A stretch of DNA of 12,417 nt from FEN-1297 sp046706945 (GCA_046706945.1 JBJKOY010000629.1:1-12417); one strand, 5' to 3'. Shown: positions 1 through 7,102, counted from the first letter of the stretch. Notes: generated from the sequence alone by a model not told the origin. Made by a program: numbers and translations.

Positions 1-471
1 ATGCATTATTTCAGAATCCAAACCCGCACCCAGATTAAATTGTACTCCCGCCGCGTGCTTAAACACAAGCTCGCCCCCGTAATAGCCTGTACGCGCTATT
101 GAAAGGACACCTAGAAAAAACAGAAAAACGGTAATCCATCGCAATGCTCCCTGATATCTTTTAAATGCCATTAGCGCTATTCTTATTACGGCAACTCCGG
201 CCATTAACCAAAGACTTAATTCGGCAGCTTCTTCGTGAGTTTCAAGAGCTCTTTTTAATGTCCCCGCTTCTGTTATACCGCCGCCGGCAAGATTTCCCGA
301 AAAATAAGCGGCAATTACACCGAGAGTACCTAAAATTAATAAATAAAAACCAACTTTGCCGAAAAATTCGTTCTTACGGATCGCTCCGATAAAATCGGCA
401 AGAAAGCCCACAATAATCAACGCAATGGGGAAATGCACTATCATCGGGTGAATATGTGTTGTATCAAACAT
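1..471 (-). CDS. DUF2231 family membrane protein, C-terminus cut by window edge
   Basis: The reverse strand is open for 157 codons from an ATG at 469-471 down to base 1, with no stop, so the gene continues outside the window. An AGGAA Shine-Dalgarno-like run lies about 7 bases before the ATG. The protein opens with histidines H6, H8 and H13 in HIHPMIVHFPIAL, the hallmark of DUF2231 membrane proteins. Four hydrophobic segments lie at about residues 12-31, 40-57, 86-103 and 110-126. H79 (in LETHEE) and H139 (in GGELVFKHAAGV) are also typical of the family. The conserved histidines would suit metal or haem binding, but the biochemical role of DUF2231 is not established. It diverges from the SCO1/PCuAC pair, which fits a link with respiratory copper or haem handling; that link is inference. 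Family assignment is fairly sure; function is unknown. Confidence 0.82.
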   Translation of the reverse strand, partial: MFDTTHIHPMIVHFPIALIIVGFLADFIGAIRKNEFFGKVGFYLLILGTLGVIAAYFSGNLAGGGITEAGTLKRALETHEEAAELSLWLMAGVAVIRIALMAFKRYQGALRWITVFLFFLGVLSIARTGYYGGELVFKHAAGVQFNLGAGLDSEIMH

Positions 472-664
472 TGTTTTGTTCCTTGAAATATTTTTGCTAC
501 AAAATTACCGTCCGACTCTTAAATAGCCCTAAGTATTTCCTTAAAATTCTCTTAAAATCCGAACCTTAATTCAGGACACAAAATAGTTGTCGAATTTTTA
601 TTTATTTTGAATAAACAATATTCCGCGGGGATATAAATCTCTAAAAAATGTTAATTGACTTATA

Positions 665-1282
665 ATGAAGGATTTACTAAAAAAATTTCCGAATATTCTT
701 ATAATTTTAATTGGGGTAACTGCAGTATATTCTTTAGCCGGCTGCGGCAATAATTTACCGGAGGATAAAAGCATAGGGAATAAATCATATTCTCTGGTAA
801 ACCAGGACAGCAATAAAGTAGTCTTCCCAAACGACTTTAACGGCAAGATTGTGGTGATGAGCTTTATATATACAAACTGTCCCGATATATGTCCACTTAC
901 CACCCATAATATGCAGAACATCCAGGCCAAGGTTAAGGAAGACGGGATTAAAAACGTTCAATTTTTGGAATTATCTTTCGATCCCGACCGCGATATTCCT
1001 TCTGTACTCAAGGATTACGGCGATATAAGGAGCGTCGACTATAGTAATTTCGAATTCCTCACCGGGAAAAAAACCGTTATCGATACGCTGCTGCGCCGCA
1101 TGAATGTTTATGCCATACCCGGCGATACAACCGTTACCGGTTCGGGAGATAAAGTTTACTTTTTCACGCATACCGACAGAATTACGCTACTCGACCGTAA
1201 AGGAAGGATCAGGAGCGAATACAAAGGAAGCACCGTCAACCCGGACGTTGTAATAGCAGACATAAAAAAACTGGGAGATTAA
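665..1282 (+). CDS. SCO1/SenC family copper chaperone lipoprotein
   Basis: This 205-residue protein has a thioredoxin-like SCO fold. The N-terminus (residues 1-26) is a lipoprotein signal with lipobox LAGC, so C27 should be lipidated and the protein anchored in a membrane facing the periplasm. The copper site is visible: C72 and C76 in TNCPDICP (CxxxC) and the distal H169 in FFTHTDR. D106 lies in the SFDPDRD segment, also typical. SCO proteins deliver copper to, or reduce the cysteines of, the CuA site of cytochrome c oxidase. The next gene is a PCuAC copper chaperone whose ribosome binding site lies inside the last codons of this gene, so the two are probably co-transcribed and translationally coupled. 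No clear Shine-Dalgarno sequence precedes the ATG, only an A/T-rich leader. Length is normal. Identification is secure; which oxidase it serves cannot be seen here. Confidence 0.93.
   Translation: MKDLLKKFPNILIILIGVTAVYSLAGCGNNLPEDKSIGNKSYSLVNQDSNKVVFPNDFNGKIVVMSFIYTNCPDICPLTTHNMQNIQAKVKEDGIKNVQFLELSFDPDRDIPSVLKDYGDIRSVDYSNFEFLTGKKTVIDTLLRRMNVYAIPGDTTVTGSGDKVYFFTHTDRITLLDRKGRIRSEYKGSTVNPDVVIADIKKLGD
1273..1277 (+). promoter_or_regulatory. Shine-Dalgarno site selecting the TTG start of the PCuAC gene
   Basis: GGGAG lies 6 bases before the TTG at 1284 and within the last codons of the upstream SCO gene. The next in-frame stop upstream is at 1263-1265, and no ATG or GTG lies between it and the TTG. 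The TTG is therefore the only conventional start available. Confidence 0.7.
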
Positions 1283-1283
1283 A

Positions 1284-1691
1284 TTGATTGCAATAATTTT
1301 TTCGTTTCTTTTACTTATCGGACCTGCTCAGCATAAATTATCCGTAGAACATGTCTGGATGAGGCCTGCTGACAAAGGCATGAACAGCGCAATGTATTTT
1401 AAAATAATAAATAATTCCGTAAAACCGGATACGCTGTATAAGGTAACCTCCGGCGCGGCCGAACTTGTCCAGATCCACGAAACTTTTATGAAAAACGGAT
1501 TAATGGGAATGAGGGAAATAAAATACGTTGCGGTACCGGCCCGTTCTTCGATAATATTCAAACCGGGCGGATATCACGTGATGTTTATTAAAGTGAAAAA
1601 AGATCTTAAGGTCAAGAAAATAGAATCGGCAATTCTTTACTTCAAATCGGGATTAAAAATAAGAGTAAATCCCGTCGTGAAGCTTCAATAA
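1284..1691 (+). CDS. PCuAC-type periplasmic copper(I) chaperone
   Basis: The 135-residue product carries the full copper-binding signature of the PCuAC family (DUF461), H-x10-M-x21-H-x-M, at H65, M76, H98 and M100 with exact spacing. PCuAC proteins bind Cu(I) in the periplasm and hand it to the CuA site of cytochrome oxidase or to SCO partners, which agrees with the SCO gene ending 1 base upstream. A hydrophobic stretch at residues 2-15 should act as the export signal. It is odd in having no basic residue after the initiator. The start is TTG, supported by a well-spaced GGGAG. A rare ATT start two codons upstream would add a lysine but lacks a ribosome site. The stop lies only 3 bases from the convergent purU stop. 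The family call is very strong; the exact N-terminus is less so. Confidence 0.92.
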   Translation: MIAIIFSFLLLIGPAQHKLSVEHVWMRPADKGMNSAMYFKIINNSVKPDTLYKVTSGAAELVQIHETFMKNGLMGMREIKYVAVPARSSIIFKPGGYHVMFIKVKKDLKVKKIESAILYFKSGLKIRVNPVVKLQ

Positions 1692-1694
1692 TCC

Positions 1695-2564
1695 TTAAGA
1701 GAAGATAACCGTTCGGTTATCGTACACCAGGATTTTCTTCTTTTGGTGGTACCATATCGCTCTGGAGAGAACTACTTTTTCCAGATCACGACCCTTTCTG
1801 ATAAGATCGGAAATGGAGTCGACATGACTGACTCTAACCACATCCTGTTCTATAATCGGACCGGCGTCGAGATCTGCCGTAACATAATGGCTGGTGGAGC
1901 CTATTATCTTCACTCCCCTTGCATAAGCCGAATGGTACGGTTTGGCGCCGGGGAATGCCGGCAGGAAAGAATGATGAATATTAATAATTTTATTCGGATA
2001 GTAGGAAATAAATTCCCCGCTTAAGATCTGCATGTATCTCGCCAGAACTATAAAGTCAATGTTCGAATCCAGCAGAAGTTTTATCTGCTTCTTTTCCTGT
2101 TCGGTTTTATTTTCCTTGTTAACGGGGAAGATGTGAAAAGGTATGTCGTATTTATCCGCGATTTCCTTCAAGGTAGGATGATTGCTGATAATAACCGGAA
2201 TTTCAACGTTCCACTCCCCCGCATGATATCTGGATAATATGTCGTACAAACAATGGGGCATTTCGGAGACAAAAACGGCCATCCTTGCCTTTTCGTCAGA
2301 GAATTTCAATTCCCACTTCATTATAAATTTCTCGCCGACCTGATTATTGAATTCGTTTCCTATTTCCGAATCTTCAATCCCGAAGTTTGCAAGGTCCCAT
2401 TCCACGCGCATGAAGAAAACTTTCTTTTCCAGGTCGACATGCTGGTCGAGATATAAAATATTCCCGCCGTATTTTCCTATGAAATCCGTAACGGAGTAAA
2501 CCAGTCCTTTCCTGTCGGGACAATATATCAAAAGTATTGCCGAGCGAGTTTTATTTTTTTCCAT
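1695..2564 (-). CDS. purU: Formyltetrahydrofolate deformylase
   Basis: This 289-residue protein hydrolyses 10-formyltetrahydrofolate to tetrahydrofolate and formate, balancing the one-carbon pool and feeding formate to purine synthesis. An N-terminal ACT domain (about residues 6-88, beginning AILLIYCPDRKGLVYSVTDF) is followed by a formyltransferase domain (about 93-285). The catalytic triad of the formyltransferase fold is present: N195 and H197 in INIHHSFLPAFPGAKPY, and D233 in TADLDAGPII. The HHSFLPAF segment and the N-terminal ACT domain separate PurU from PurN. Length is close to the usual 280 or so residues. A weak AGGAAT lies about 12 bases before the ATG. The gene is convergent with the PCuAC gene. 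It lies 210 bp downstream of the RibD-like gene on the same strand and is probably transcribed separately. Confidence 0.94.
   Translation of the reverse strand: MEKNKTRSAILLIYCPDRKGLVYSVTDFIGKYGGNILYLDQHVDLEKKVFFMRVEWDLANFGIEDSEIGNEFNNQVGEKFIMKWELKFSDEKARMAVFVSEMPHCLYDILSRYHAGEWNVEIPVIISNHPTLKEIADKYDIPFHIFPVNKENKTEQEKKQIKLLLDSNIDFIVLARYMQILSGEFISYYPNKIINIHHSFLPAFPGAKPYHSAYARGVKIIGSTSHYVTADLDAGPIIEQDVVRVSHVDSISDLIRKGRDLEKVVLSRAIWYHQKKKILVYDNRTVIFS
1704..1721. terminator. Small hairpin at the convergent gene junction, possible bidirectional terminator
   Basis: GATAACC and GGTTATC form a perfect 7-bp stem around a 4-base GTTC loop. It lies in the last codons of purU and just past the PCuAC stop. 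The two convergent genes are only 3 bases apart, so any terminator has to overlap one of them. There is no strong T-run on either strand (plus side: ATTTTCTTCTTTT about 10 bases later), so termination activity is uncertain. Confidence 0.3.
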
Positions 2565-2732
2565 AGCCGCATCTATTCCTTTTAAATAGAGAACATTGAA
2601 ATTAGTAAAGCATAAACATAATAATTTCTTATTAAAATTATTAAATATTTAAGATAGGATTGTGTCCTAATTTCCAGACTTTATATAATGGTTCGGCCCC
2701 GCCTGCCATGACAGAATTTACTAAGCATAATA

Positions 2733-2749
2733 AATGAGATTTTCTCATT
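2733..2749 (-). terminator. Candidate hairpin terminator downstream of the RibD-like gene
   Basis: AATGAGA and TCTCATT form a perfect 7-bp stem with a 3-base loop, about 26 bases after the stop at 2775 on the minus strand. The stem is AT-rich and is followed by TATTATGC instead of a proper T-run, so it is a weak candidate. The rest of the 2565-2774 gap is AT-rich and shows no reading frame of interest. Confidence 0.3.
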
Positions 2750-2774
2750 ACTTAAAATCGTAACGAAACTGTTT

Positions 2775-3446
2775 TTATTTTTTCACTATCTCGTAAATTA
2801 ACCACATAATATCGTCTTGAAGCTTTTGGAAATGCACAAGTTTAAGCGGGATAACTCCCTTTTCGGAGGCAAGATCCTTTGCTTTGAAAAAGGACTGCTG
2901 ACTTATACCCCCTACCAGGCAAGGATGGACAAGGAGACTAATTTCATTTACAAGAGATGCTCTTAAAAGCAGCCCGTTTAACGTGCCCCCGCCTTCAACC
3001 CTTATGACCCGGGAGCCGTATCTGTTATTCAGTTCTTCGAGAGCCTCGTTAAAATCCACGTTTTCCGTACCGGCGATCACCCATTCAATATGGCGTTCTT
3101 TTAAATATTCGAAATAATTCGGAGGTGTACTTTCGGTACACAATACGACAAATTTTTTCCAGTAGGGCTGCTTCCTTAAATAATGCCACGTGCGGACTCG
3201 GCCGCTGCTGTCGGGAACTACCAAAATAGGACGCTTATCTTCCGGATTTTCTTTGAAAGGCTGAAAAGCGGATTCGTCTTCGGGCGGGATTTCACCGGCG
3301 GGGCTCAAGACGGTATCGCTTCCCACCAGCGTGGTATCCTCGTTCCAACGTTCAATTAATTTATAATAGAGAGCCGTATCAGGTTTAATCCAATCTGTTC
3401 TGCTGTCTGCGCTTACCGCATTGTGAAGTATTACTCGTGGAAGCAT
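2775..3446 (-). CDS. Stand-alone RibD C-terminal-domain (DHFR-fold) reductase
   Basis: The 223-residue protein matches the RibD_C/dihydrofolate-reductase-like reductase fold throughout, with no deaminase domain attached. The nucleotide-binding signature is RVEGGGTLNGLLLRASLVNE (residues 149-168), followed by SLLVHPCLVGG (170-180). The N-terminal VILHNAVSADSRTDW corresponds to the family's N-x-SxDG(K/R) substrate loop, but the usual DGR is DSR here (D14, S15, R16). The VGSDTVL segment (41-47) is also typical. RibD_C enzymes reduce the pyrimidine intermediate of riboflavin synthesis with NADPH. Stand-alone members also exist with unassigned substrates, and no riboflavin gene is nearby, so the true substrate is open. 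GGGG lies 8 bases before the ATG, and a TATAAT sits 6 bases before that run, too close to be a convincing promoter by itself. The fold is sure; the reaction is not. Confidence 0.82.
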   Translation of the reverse strand: MLPRVILHNAVSADSRTDWIKPDTALYYKLIERWNEDTTLVGSDTVLSPAGEIPPEDESAFQPFKENPEDKRPILVVPDSSGRVRTWHYLRKQPYWKKFVVLCTESTPPNYFEYLKERHIEWVIAGTENVDFNEALEELNNRYGSRVIRVEGGGTLNGLLLRASLVNEISLLVHPCLVGGISQQSFFKAKDLASEKGVIPLKLVHFQKLQDDIMWLIYEIVKK

Positions 3447-3706
3447 AAATTGACCCCTTTAAATTATAGCGGAATTTATTTTATATTTTAACAGAGTTAA
3501 ATAATCCGAATACTCGGAAAAGAAACAACAGTATTAAAATCCCCTATAAAATTTGCCCATTTGATTTAAACGTAAATTAAAAATCACATACTTGCAACCG
3601 GAATTTGAATATAACGGCCGCCCGGTGAAAAAAAATTTTTAATTCAATATTATTTTATCCTATGCGGAAAGACGAAGATATTTTGACAAAACAAAGAGGA
3701 GGAGTA

Positions 3707-4651
3707 TTAAAATAAACCTGTAAATCTCAGGATGACTAACCCTGCGGTAATTGTTACAACCGAAGCAAGTGTTGAGGCCAGGACTATATTGCCTGCCAGC
3801 TTTCCGTTGCTCCCCATGGCCTCGGCCATTACGTAACTTACCACAGCGGTGGGACACGCGAAAGTTATAAAAAGGATTGCCAGATCGTTGCCGTAAAAAC
3901 CGGTTTCGACAGCCGCAATAGTGAATAATAAGGGATAAAAAACAATTTTTAAAAAAGTGGAAGAAAACGCAATCGCGGAAGCCTCTTTTAAATTTTTTAA
4001 ATTCAAAGACCCGCCGATTCCTATAAGAGCCAGCGGGAGAGCAATTGAAGCAAGATACTCACCGGTTGTTCTTAAAACAGGTCCTATCGAAATTTTAAAA
4101 TATGCGAAAGGCAGCGAAGCAATCACCGCCAGGATTAACGGGTTTTTCAGGATCTCAAATAATGTGTCTTTTAAGTTCAGTCCTTTCTCTTTCCTTACCG
4201 GAACGGTTAACGCAATTACAGAAAGTATATTATAAAGGGGAATCAGGAATACCAGTATGATAGAGGCTTTTGCAAGTCCGCTTTTTCCGAACAAATTCGA
4301 AATTATTGCCAGTCCTACAATTGCATAGTTGCTTCTGAAACTGCCCTGGATAAAAACGCCGCGGCTTTTTCCGTCCTTTATAAACGGTCGTGAAACTAGC
4401 CAGCTTAGTACAAATGCGAACATGGTGGTAACGTAGACAAAAATAATCAGCTTGGCGTTAAACATACTCTTAAAATCCACCGAACTAAGTTCCGTGAAAA
4501 TCAGCATAGGCAGGGCAACGGTAAATACCAGCTTGGTCGATATGTTAATAAAAACATGGTTGACCAGGTCGGCTCTCATCAAAAAATATCCGAGGGCAAC
4601 AATTATAAATACGGGCATTACCGTATTTGCAATAAAAAATACTTGATCCAT
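3707..4651 (-). CDS. AEC family permease (auxin efflux carrier-like)
   Basis: This 314-residue integral membrane protein has about ten hydrophobic segments in two five-helix halves separated by a charged cytoplasmic loop (about residues 150-165, VPVRKEKGLNLKD). Features of the AEC/Mem_trans family include VMPVFIIVALGYFL near the N-terminus, the first-half proline-rich segment VALPMLIFTEL, and the second-half SIALPLALIGIGGSL and FACPTAVVSYVMA. Characterised bacterial AEC members export or import organic acids such as malate and malonate, but substrate cannot be predicted from sequence. No coupled gene is visible: the upstream side is a 450-bp non-coding stretch, and 260 bp separate it from the RibD-like gene. 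The start ATG has only a weak CGGAA ahead of it. Family assignment is secure. Confidence 0.87.
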   Translation of the reverse strand: MDQVFFIANTVMPVFIIVALGYFLMRADLVNHVFINISTKLVFTVALPMLIFTELSSVDFKSMFNAKLIIFVYVTTMFAFVLSWLVSRPFIKDGKSRGVFIQGSFRSNYAIVGLAIISNLFGKSGLAKASIILVFLIPLYNILSVIALTVPVRKEKGLNLKDTLFEILKNPLILAVIASLPFAYFKISIGPVLRTTGEYLASIALPLALIGIGGSLNLKNLKEASAIAFSSTFLKIVFYPLLFTIAAVETGFYGNDLAILFITFACPTAVVSYVMAEAMGSNGKLAGNIVLASTLASVVTITAGLVILRFTGLF

Positions 4652-4777
4652 AAAATTCCGGCACAGGGTGAAAAATTATCACACAAATTTAAGGAATGTC
4701 TGTCTGGTAAAAAATTGTTTTAATTAATTTACATACATAAAAGTTAAAAATTCTCAGGTGAGTCAAGCGGGAAAAAA

Positions 4778-4880
4778 CTTTGCGCTCTTCGAGTGCTTAG
4801 CGGTTAAAACTTCTCTTGCACTTCGTCTGGTCTTCCTTTGAAAAAACAATTTAACCGCCAAGGGCGCTAAGGTCGTAAAG
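4778..4880. repeat. Inverted repeat made of 9-nt units (arms 4778-4808 and 4850-4880)
   Basis: Two 31-base arms face each other across a 41-base spacer, and 23 of 31 positions can pair. Read outward from the centre, each arm starts TTTAACCGC and then shows AAG every 9 bases: on the right at 4860-4862, 4869-4871 and 4878-4880, on the left as CTT at 4796, 4787 and 4778. The units resemble CGCnAAGnn. The spacer holds further CTT triplets with looser spacing. The element lies wholly between genes. A second element with the same layout but different unit sequence lies at 11536-11602. No transposase or coding potential is associated, and its function is unknown. Confidence 0.7.
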
Positions 4881-4975
4881 ATATTATAATACGTCGGCTG
4901 TTCTTTACACGCTTTTTACGGTTAAAAAAATCTTTTTATCACGATTCAATTTTCTTGTGTTTTTTATTGCTTTTA

Positions 4976-4991
4976 ATGAATAATTATTCAT
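4976..4991. promoter_or_regulatory. Perfect 16-bp palindrome, possible operator
   Basis: ATGAATAATTATTCAT is a perfect palindrome in the gap before the 86-residue gene, 113 bp upstream of that gene's start. Its TGAATAA/TTATTCA halves have the general look of an operator for a dimeric regulator. The region is very AT-rich, so chance occurrence is possible and no regulator is assigned. Confidence 0.3.
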
Positions 4992-5094
4992 ATCTTAAAA
5001 CATATTTCTAGTCTATTATTTAAGGGGAAAATCTTCGCAATAATAGCAGCTTATACCATGTCATATTTTTAATTTAGTTTTAAACTTTGCATGA

Positions 5095-5100
5095 GGGAGG
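5095..5100 (+). promoter_or_regulatory. Strong Shine-Dalgarno site selecting the start at 5105
   Basis: GGGAGG is followed by CAAA and then ATG at 5105. This is the clearest ribosome binding site in the window. It rules out the longer in-frame TTG start at 5087, because that start would place the site inside the coding sequence. Confidence 0.75.
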
Positions 5101-5104
5101 CAAA

Positions 5105-5365
5105 ATGAATAATGCTAATATTAAAAATGCAATATGCAACATGATTGTCGGAGACTATATTTACTCCGAAGAATACCAGGATAAATATTACTTTGCCAAA
5201 AATCTAAAGTCGTTATTCCCGGACCTTTCCGAAAAAAATATTTACGAAAGTATTAACAGCGCTAACAAGATCACGCAAAACCCCCGGAAGAAAAACAAGT
5301 ACGCGGAAATACTGTCCGGGATACTGGAAAACTTCCGCTATGATTCCGAAAAAAAACGGATTTAA
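5105..5365 (+). CDS. Unrecognised 86-residue soluble protein
   Basis: I do not recognise this protein. It begins MNNANIKNAICNMIVGDYIY and runs 86 residues to a TAA at 5363-5365. It has no signal peptide and no transmembrane segment. It is rich in Asn, Lys, Tyr and Ile, appears mostly helical, has a single cysteine (C11), and ends in a charged tail (YDSEKKRI). The start is fixed by the GGGAGG site 4 bases upstream; the in-frame TTG at 5087 is six codons further out. It stands alone, with about 450 bp of non-coding DNA before it and about 310 bp after it. The strong ribosome site suggests efficient expression, and the upstream palindrome could be a control site (inference). That it is a real gene is likely because of the ribosome site; its function is unknown. 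Confidence 0.65.
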   Translation: MNNANIKNAICNMIVGDYIYSEEYQDKYYFAKNLKSLFPDLSEKNIYESINSANKITQNPRKKNKYAEILSGILENFRYDSEKKRI

Positions 5366-5678
5366 TTTCAGGGCGATTACAATTATTAGCATTGATTATT
5401 AATTTTAATATATATAAACTCATTTCGTTAGTTTTACTAAGATGTTCTGGACCGCTGTTAAAGATTATCCGAAGTAACAAATAACATTGCTCACGTTAGA
5501 ATAAAGGGAAGAGAACTTAAATTTTCAAAAAGACATTAATCGATGGGGGTATGTTTACACATGCAATTCGATTTAACGTATATCATCTTCAAGTTTCATA
5601 TCGCCCTATTCCGTATAAAATATTGAATTATGTTCCCCGACCGGCGAAATAGTTTCATTTAAACGGAAAGGAACTGAA
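5366..5678. other. Non-coding gap of about 310 bp ahead of the outer-membrane protein pair
   Basis: The stretch is AT-rich. Only very short frames occur, such as an 11-codon frame and a 27-codon frame near 5544, both without a ribosome site. It presumably holds the promoter of the barrel-protein pair, but I could not find a convincing consensus. AAAGGA at about 5668-5673 is the ribosome site of the next gene. Confidence 0.5.
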
Positions 5679-6338
5679 ATGAAAGGTTTAATTGTTCTTT
5701 TAACCGTATTTTCTTTATGTACCTTTTTGTATCCGCAGGAAAGTCAAATGACGGAAAGACCTTCCAAATTCAAAGTCGGTGTCCTGGGAGGAGTAGATTT
5801 TGCCGGCGCCTCCGGTCCTTCCGTGATTTTCGAAGGTAAAAAGGAATTAACAGATCATCTCAATCTCATGTTTTCGCTGGGATACACCGTAGCTTACCAG
5901 GATATTCTTCGGACCGTAAAAGCTTACCGCTTCCAGGATTTCCCGGGTTTTCCCAAATATTTGACCGAGGACTATACAATTCATGAAATAATGGACCGGA
6001 TAATACCGTTCAGCACGGGACTGGAATATGTATTTAACAAAACAAAAAGTTCACCTTATGCTCTTATTGAGGGAAGTTATAACATTTACGACGCAAGATT
6101 TGAAACTTCCCCTATAACAACCGGCGCAGGCGGATATTACGGCTCTTACGATGCAATACCGGCCGCATATCAAAACACAATACCTCCTGTACCGGGTGCG
6201 GGGTCGTTCGGACTAACTTTGGGCGCCGGACTAAGATTTAATTTATCCGGTTTCTTTGATCTTGACTTGAGGTATATGTATCAGTTCAACAGTACTATAA
6301 CTAATCTGCATCGTTTAATGCTGGGATTTGAATTTTGA
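5679..6338 (+). CDS. Secreted outer-membrane beta-barrel protein
   Basis: This 219-residue protein has a Sec signal peptide (MKGLIVLLTVFSLCTFLYPQ, cleavage near residue 20). Alternating hydrophobic/aromatic strands follow, such as FKVGVLGGVDFAG, LNLMFSLGYTVAY, FGLTLGAGLRFNL and FDLDLRYMYQF. It ends LMLGFEF with a C-terminal phenylalanine, the usual outer-membrane barrel insertion signal. The size suits a small 8-strand barrel of the outer-membrane beta-barrel/OmpW-OmpA transmembrane type. No plug or peptidoglycan-binding domain is present. AAAGGA precedes the ATG by about 6 bases. It is followed 29 bp later by another barrel protein of the same size, so the two probably form an operon. The two share layout but little obvious sequence. 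Role unknown. Confidence 0.72.
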   Translation: MKGLIVLLTVFSLCTFLYPQESQMTERPSKFKVGVLGGVDFAGASGPSVIFEGKKELTDHLNLMFSLGYTVAYQDILRTVKAYRFQDFPGFPKYLTEDYTIHEIMDRIIPFSTGLEYVFNKTKSSPYALIEGSYNIYDARFETSPITTGAGGYYGSYDAIPAAYQNTIPPVPGAGSFGLTLGAGLRFNLSGFFDLDLRYMYQFNSTITNLHRLMLGFEF

Positions 6339-6367
6339 ATTATTTCCAATAATAAAAAGGCAATAAA

Positions 6368-7018
6368 ATGTTTAAGTCGTTCCTTGCGTTTCTTATTATT
6401 ATCCTATTTGTTCTAACAAATATCTCCTCCGCTCAAAATAATAATTCGCTTCAGATCAACGGAGGCGTTGTACTCCCGTCGAGCGCTTCGAAAGGATTAA
6501 AACTTTCGCTCCAATATAATTATGCTCTTAATAATATCCGGCTCTATATTTATTCGGGATATTCTCATTGGGACAAGTATTATGTCGGATTCCTTGAAGA
6601 CTGGTCTCCCGTCCAGCAGCAGACGCAATTCAGCGCTTACACTTCGGACGATCATGTCTTGATTCCGGTATATATCGGCAGCGAAATAAATTTCAATACA
6701 AACAAGTTCTTTACGGCTTATGCAATGTTCGAATTCGGGTACTCTTATTTAAGTTATAATACTTACTTCGTAAAAAAAGAAATTAATCCGAGTACCGGGG
6801 AAGTCATATCATACTATGCCGACAGAAGTACGCAAAATAAAGTAACCGACAATTTATTCGGCATCGGTGCCGGTATAGGGTTAATACATCAACTCTCTCA
6901 GGATATAGGGGTGATATTTTCTTTCAAATTGAACAGCCAATTAAACCCTAAATATAATTTTATAAACGGTCAGGGGACTTATACAGCGTTTAGTTTGGGA
7001 CTGGATTATAAAATTTAG
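6368..7018 (+). CDS. Second secreted outer-membrane beta-barrel protein
   Basis: This 216-residue protein has a signal peptide of about 22 residues ending in SSAQ. Strand-like segments follow: LQINGGVVLP, LKLSLQYNYAL, IRLYIYSGYSHW, VLIPVYIGSEINF, FTAYAMFEFGYSYLSY, LFGIGAGIGLIHQL and IGVIFSFKLNSQL. It closes with FSLGLDYKI, a C-terminal strand ending in isoleucine instead of phenylalanine. AAGG lies about 7 bases before the ATG. It sits 29 bp after the previous barrel gene on the same strand, so co-transcription is likely. It lacks internal domains and looks like an 8-strand barrel. Confidence in location and fold is fair; a specific function cannot be given. Confidence 0.7.
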   Translation: MFKSFLAFLIIILFVLTNISSAQNNNSLQINGGVVLPSSASKGLKLSLQYNYALNNIRLYIYSGYSHWDKYYVGFLEDWSPVQQQTQFSAYTSDDHVLIPVYIGSEINFNTNKFFTAYAMFEFGYSYLSYNTYFVKKEINPSTGEVISYYADRSTQNKVTDNLFGIGAGIGLIHQLSQDIGVIFSFKLNSQLNPKYNFINGQGTYTAFSLGLDYKI

Positions 7019-7102
7019 GCATTATTACACAGGTTGACCGACTGTTGATTCAAGGGCAATTAATCCGCTCTCATATTGATGCCTTTGATAGAATTATACG
7101 AG

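Larger units (their letters stand above)
4652..5104. other. Non-coding stretch of about 450 bp carrying a repeat hairpin and a palindrome
   Basis: No credible reading frame is present on either strand. It separates the divergent AEC permease and the small plus-strand gene. It contains the 9-nt-unit inverted repeat (4778-4880), then an AT-rich tract with a perfect 16-bp palindrome (4976-4991), then the leader of the small gene. Confidence 0.6.

Noticed and set aside
165..392. Plus-strand 75-codon frame
   Set aside because: It lies opposite the DUF2231 gene, whose protein features are clear. The shadow has no recognisable motif or ribosome site.
601..615. TTTATT-TTG-AATAAA inverted repeat in the DUF2231/SCO divergent gap
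   Set aside because: Only six AT base pairs per arm in very AT-rich DNA; too likely by chance to call an operator.
661..666. TATAAT hexamer as a -10 promoter for the SCO gene
   Set aside because: It overlaps the start codon, so it cannot be that gene's own -10 element, and the window does not look like one using E. coli-type promoters throughout.
598..930. Minus-strand 110-codon frame opposite the SCO gene
   Set aside because: It overlaps the SCO signal and copper-site region in antisense, shows no family features and would require overlapping genes.
3597..3625. ACCGG...CCGGT inverted repeat in the gap below the AEC gene
   Set aside because: A 5-bp stem with a long loop, well downstream of the AEC stop; too weak to support as a terminator.
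3957..4235. Plus-strand 92-codon frame opposite the AEC permease
   Set aside because: It is an antisense shadow of a clearly recognised membrane protein gene.
4778..4880. CRISPR array or insertion-sequence ends
   Set aside because: The units are 9 bases with no unique spacers, there is no transposase, and no target-site duplication could be seen.
4976..4991. Reading the 16-bp palindrome as a Fur/PerR-type box
   Set aside because: The half-sites only loosely resemble those boxes, lack the central base of the 7-1-7 form, and no iron or peroxide gene is adjacent.
5544..5627. 27-codon frame beginning ATGGGGGTA
   Set aside because: No ribosome site, no conserved pattern, and it lies in the leader region of the barrel-protein pair.
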